A stretch of DNA of 64,000 bases from JACCZR01 sp963844805. GTDB taxonomy: Bacteria > Actinomycetota > Thermoleophilia > Solirubrobacterales > Thermoleophilaceae. The notes beneath the pieces were generated by a model that ran no database searches, was not told the origin of the DNA, and saw nothing but the letters and a program-made list of their open reading frames with translations. The stretch covers positions 248,001 through 312,000 of the forward strand of contig CAWJPU010000009.1 of assembly GCA_963844805.1 (NCBI GenBank), given 5' to 3'. A program made the translations under genes and the position numbers. Positions within the stretch are counted from its first letter, which is position 1; each line of letters opens with the position of its first letter. Below, one piece after another: positions 63,447 through 64,000 of the stretch.

Positions 63447-64000
63447 GGCTCGGCACCCGCGGCAGCGCCCTGGCGCTGGCTCAGGCGCTGCTGGTGGCCG
63501 ACCTGCTGGGGGGCGCGGAGATCGTCGAGGTGGAGACCTCGGGTGACCGCGGCGTGACCGGGGACAAGGCGCGCTTCGTGAAGGAGCTGGAGGAGGCCCT
63601 GCTGGCGGGCGAGGTGGACCTGGCCGTGCATTCGGCCAAGGACGTGCCCGCCTCGCTGCCCGAGGGCCTGGCGCTGGTGGGTGTGCCCGACCGCGCGGAC
63701 GCCCGCGACGCGCTGTGCGGCGCGCCATCGCTGTCCGAGCTGCCCGAGGGCGCCTCGGTGGGCACGGCGAGCGTTCGGCGCCGCTCGCAACTGCTGGCGC
63801 TGCGGCCCGACGTCGAGGTTGCCGAGCTGCGCGGCAACGTGGACACGCGCCTGCGCAAGCTCGCCGACGGCGAGCACGCGGCGATCGTGCTGGCCTGCGC
63901 CGGCCTCGCCCGGCTGGGCCGCTCGGACGAGGGGAACGCGATGACCGAGCTGGTCCCAGCCGCGGGGCAGGGCTGCATCGCGCTCGAGGCCCGCGCGGAC
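63443..64000 (+). CDS. hemC: Porphobilinogen deaminase (hydroxymethylbilane synthase), 3' end outside window
   Basis: The visible 186 residues include RLGTRGSALALAQALLVADLL, VETSGDRGV, DKARFVKELEEALLAGEVDLAVHSAKDVPASLP, GTASVRRRSQLLALRPDVEVAELRGNVDTRLRKL and GLARLGRSD, then LVPAAGQGCIALEARAD. The catalytic Asp is in HSAKDVP. The dipyrromethane-attachment Cys domain lies beyond the window. The GTG overlaps the hemA stop by GTGA, so heme synthesis and cytochrome c maturation genes share one operon. Confidence 0.92.
   Translation, partial: MRLGTRGSALALAQALLVADLLGGAEIVEVETSGDRGVTGDKARFVKELEEALLAGEVDLAVHSAKDVPASLPEGLALVGVPDRADARDALCGAPSLSELPEGASVGTASVRRRSQLLALRPDVEVAELRGNVDTRLRKLADGEHAAIVLACAGLARLGRSDEGNAMTELVPAAGQGCIALEARAD

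Overview
The window is 64 kb of very GC-rich DNA with almost no intergenic space, from a Gram-positive-type actinobacterium. The repertoire (two tandem secreted SpoIID-domain proteins, a CARDB-type secreted protein, a DUF6777 lipoprotein, two alpha/beta-hydrolase/adenylate-cyclase fusions, several sigma factors) and the many mRNAs with a TANNNT -10 only 6-10 nt before the start codon suggest Thermoleophilia/Solirubrobacterales. That placement is inference from gene content; no 16S gene is present. No rRNA, tRNA, CRISPR array or insertion sequence was recognised.

Layout: 1-2.7 kb, a YhaM-like nuclease end, two GNAT acetyltransferases, a ZIP-family metal transporter and a cNMP-binding protein. 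2.7-7 kb, a partner-switching stress module (RsbW-like ATPase, STAS antagonist, RpoD-like sigma, Usp-like protein) around an amidohydrolase, and a TauE/SafE permease encoded as two half-genes. 7-11.3 kb, otsB, PolX, a dolichol-phosphate-mannose-type glycosyltransferase, thioredoxin and a tautomerase. 11.5-15.5 kb, a quinol nitric oxide reductase operon with an SPFH protein and a membrane protein carrying a zinc-ribbon-like segment resembling an IS1182-type transposase C-terminus. 15.7-24 kb, a broken CARDB protein, ileS, MarR, a lipoprotein, fumC and hydrolase/cyclase fusion 1. 24-30 kb, an HxlR-controlled cluster (DUF899, small coupled ORF, DHA2 exporter, hydrolase, reductase) and thioredoxin-like and lipase genes. 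30-35.5 kb, an aldehyde dehydrogenase, a lipoprotein, an acetolactate synthase and fusion 2. 35.5-42.4 kb, tandem SpoIID proteins, an ECF sigma/zf-anti-sigma pair divergent from DoxX, the DUF6777 lipoprotein and ychF. 42.4-52.6 kb, PAP2, methylmalonyl-CoA epimerase, NAPRT, DUF1385, an M20 peptidase, hydrolases, rarA, a catalytically altered ALDH homologue, MFS and MpaB-type genes. 52.6-58.5 kb, a precorrin-2 dehydrogenase, a cupin, a NarL-type two-component system and small or broken secreted proteins. 58.5-64 kb, moaC/mog and a ccmABC(D)-hemA-hemC operon joining cytochrome c maturation to heme synthesis.

About two dozen genes, including essential single-copy ones (ileS, hemA), are interrupted by frameshifts, nearly all single-base insertions. 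I treat these as probable sequence errors and annotate such loci as whole genes with the shift position given. Overlapping stop/start codons (NTGA or TGATG) are the usual operon junction and decided many of the starts chosen here.
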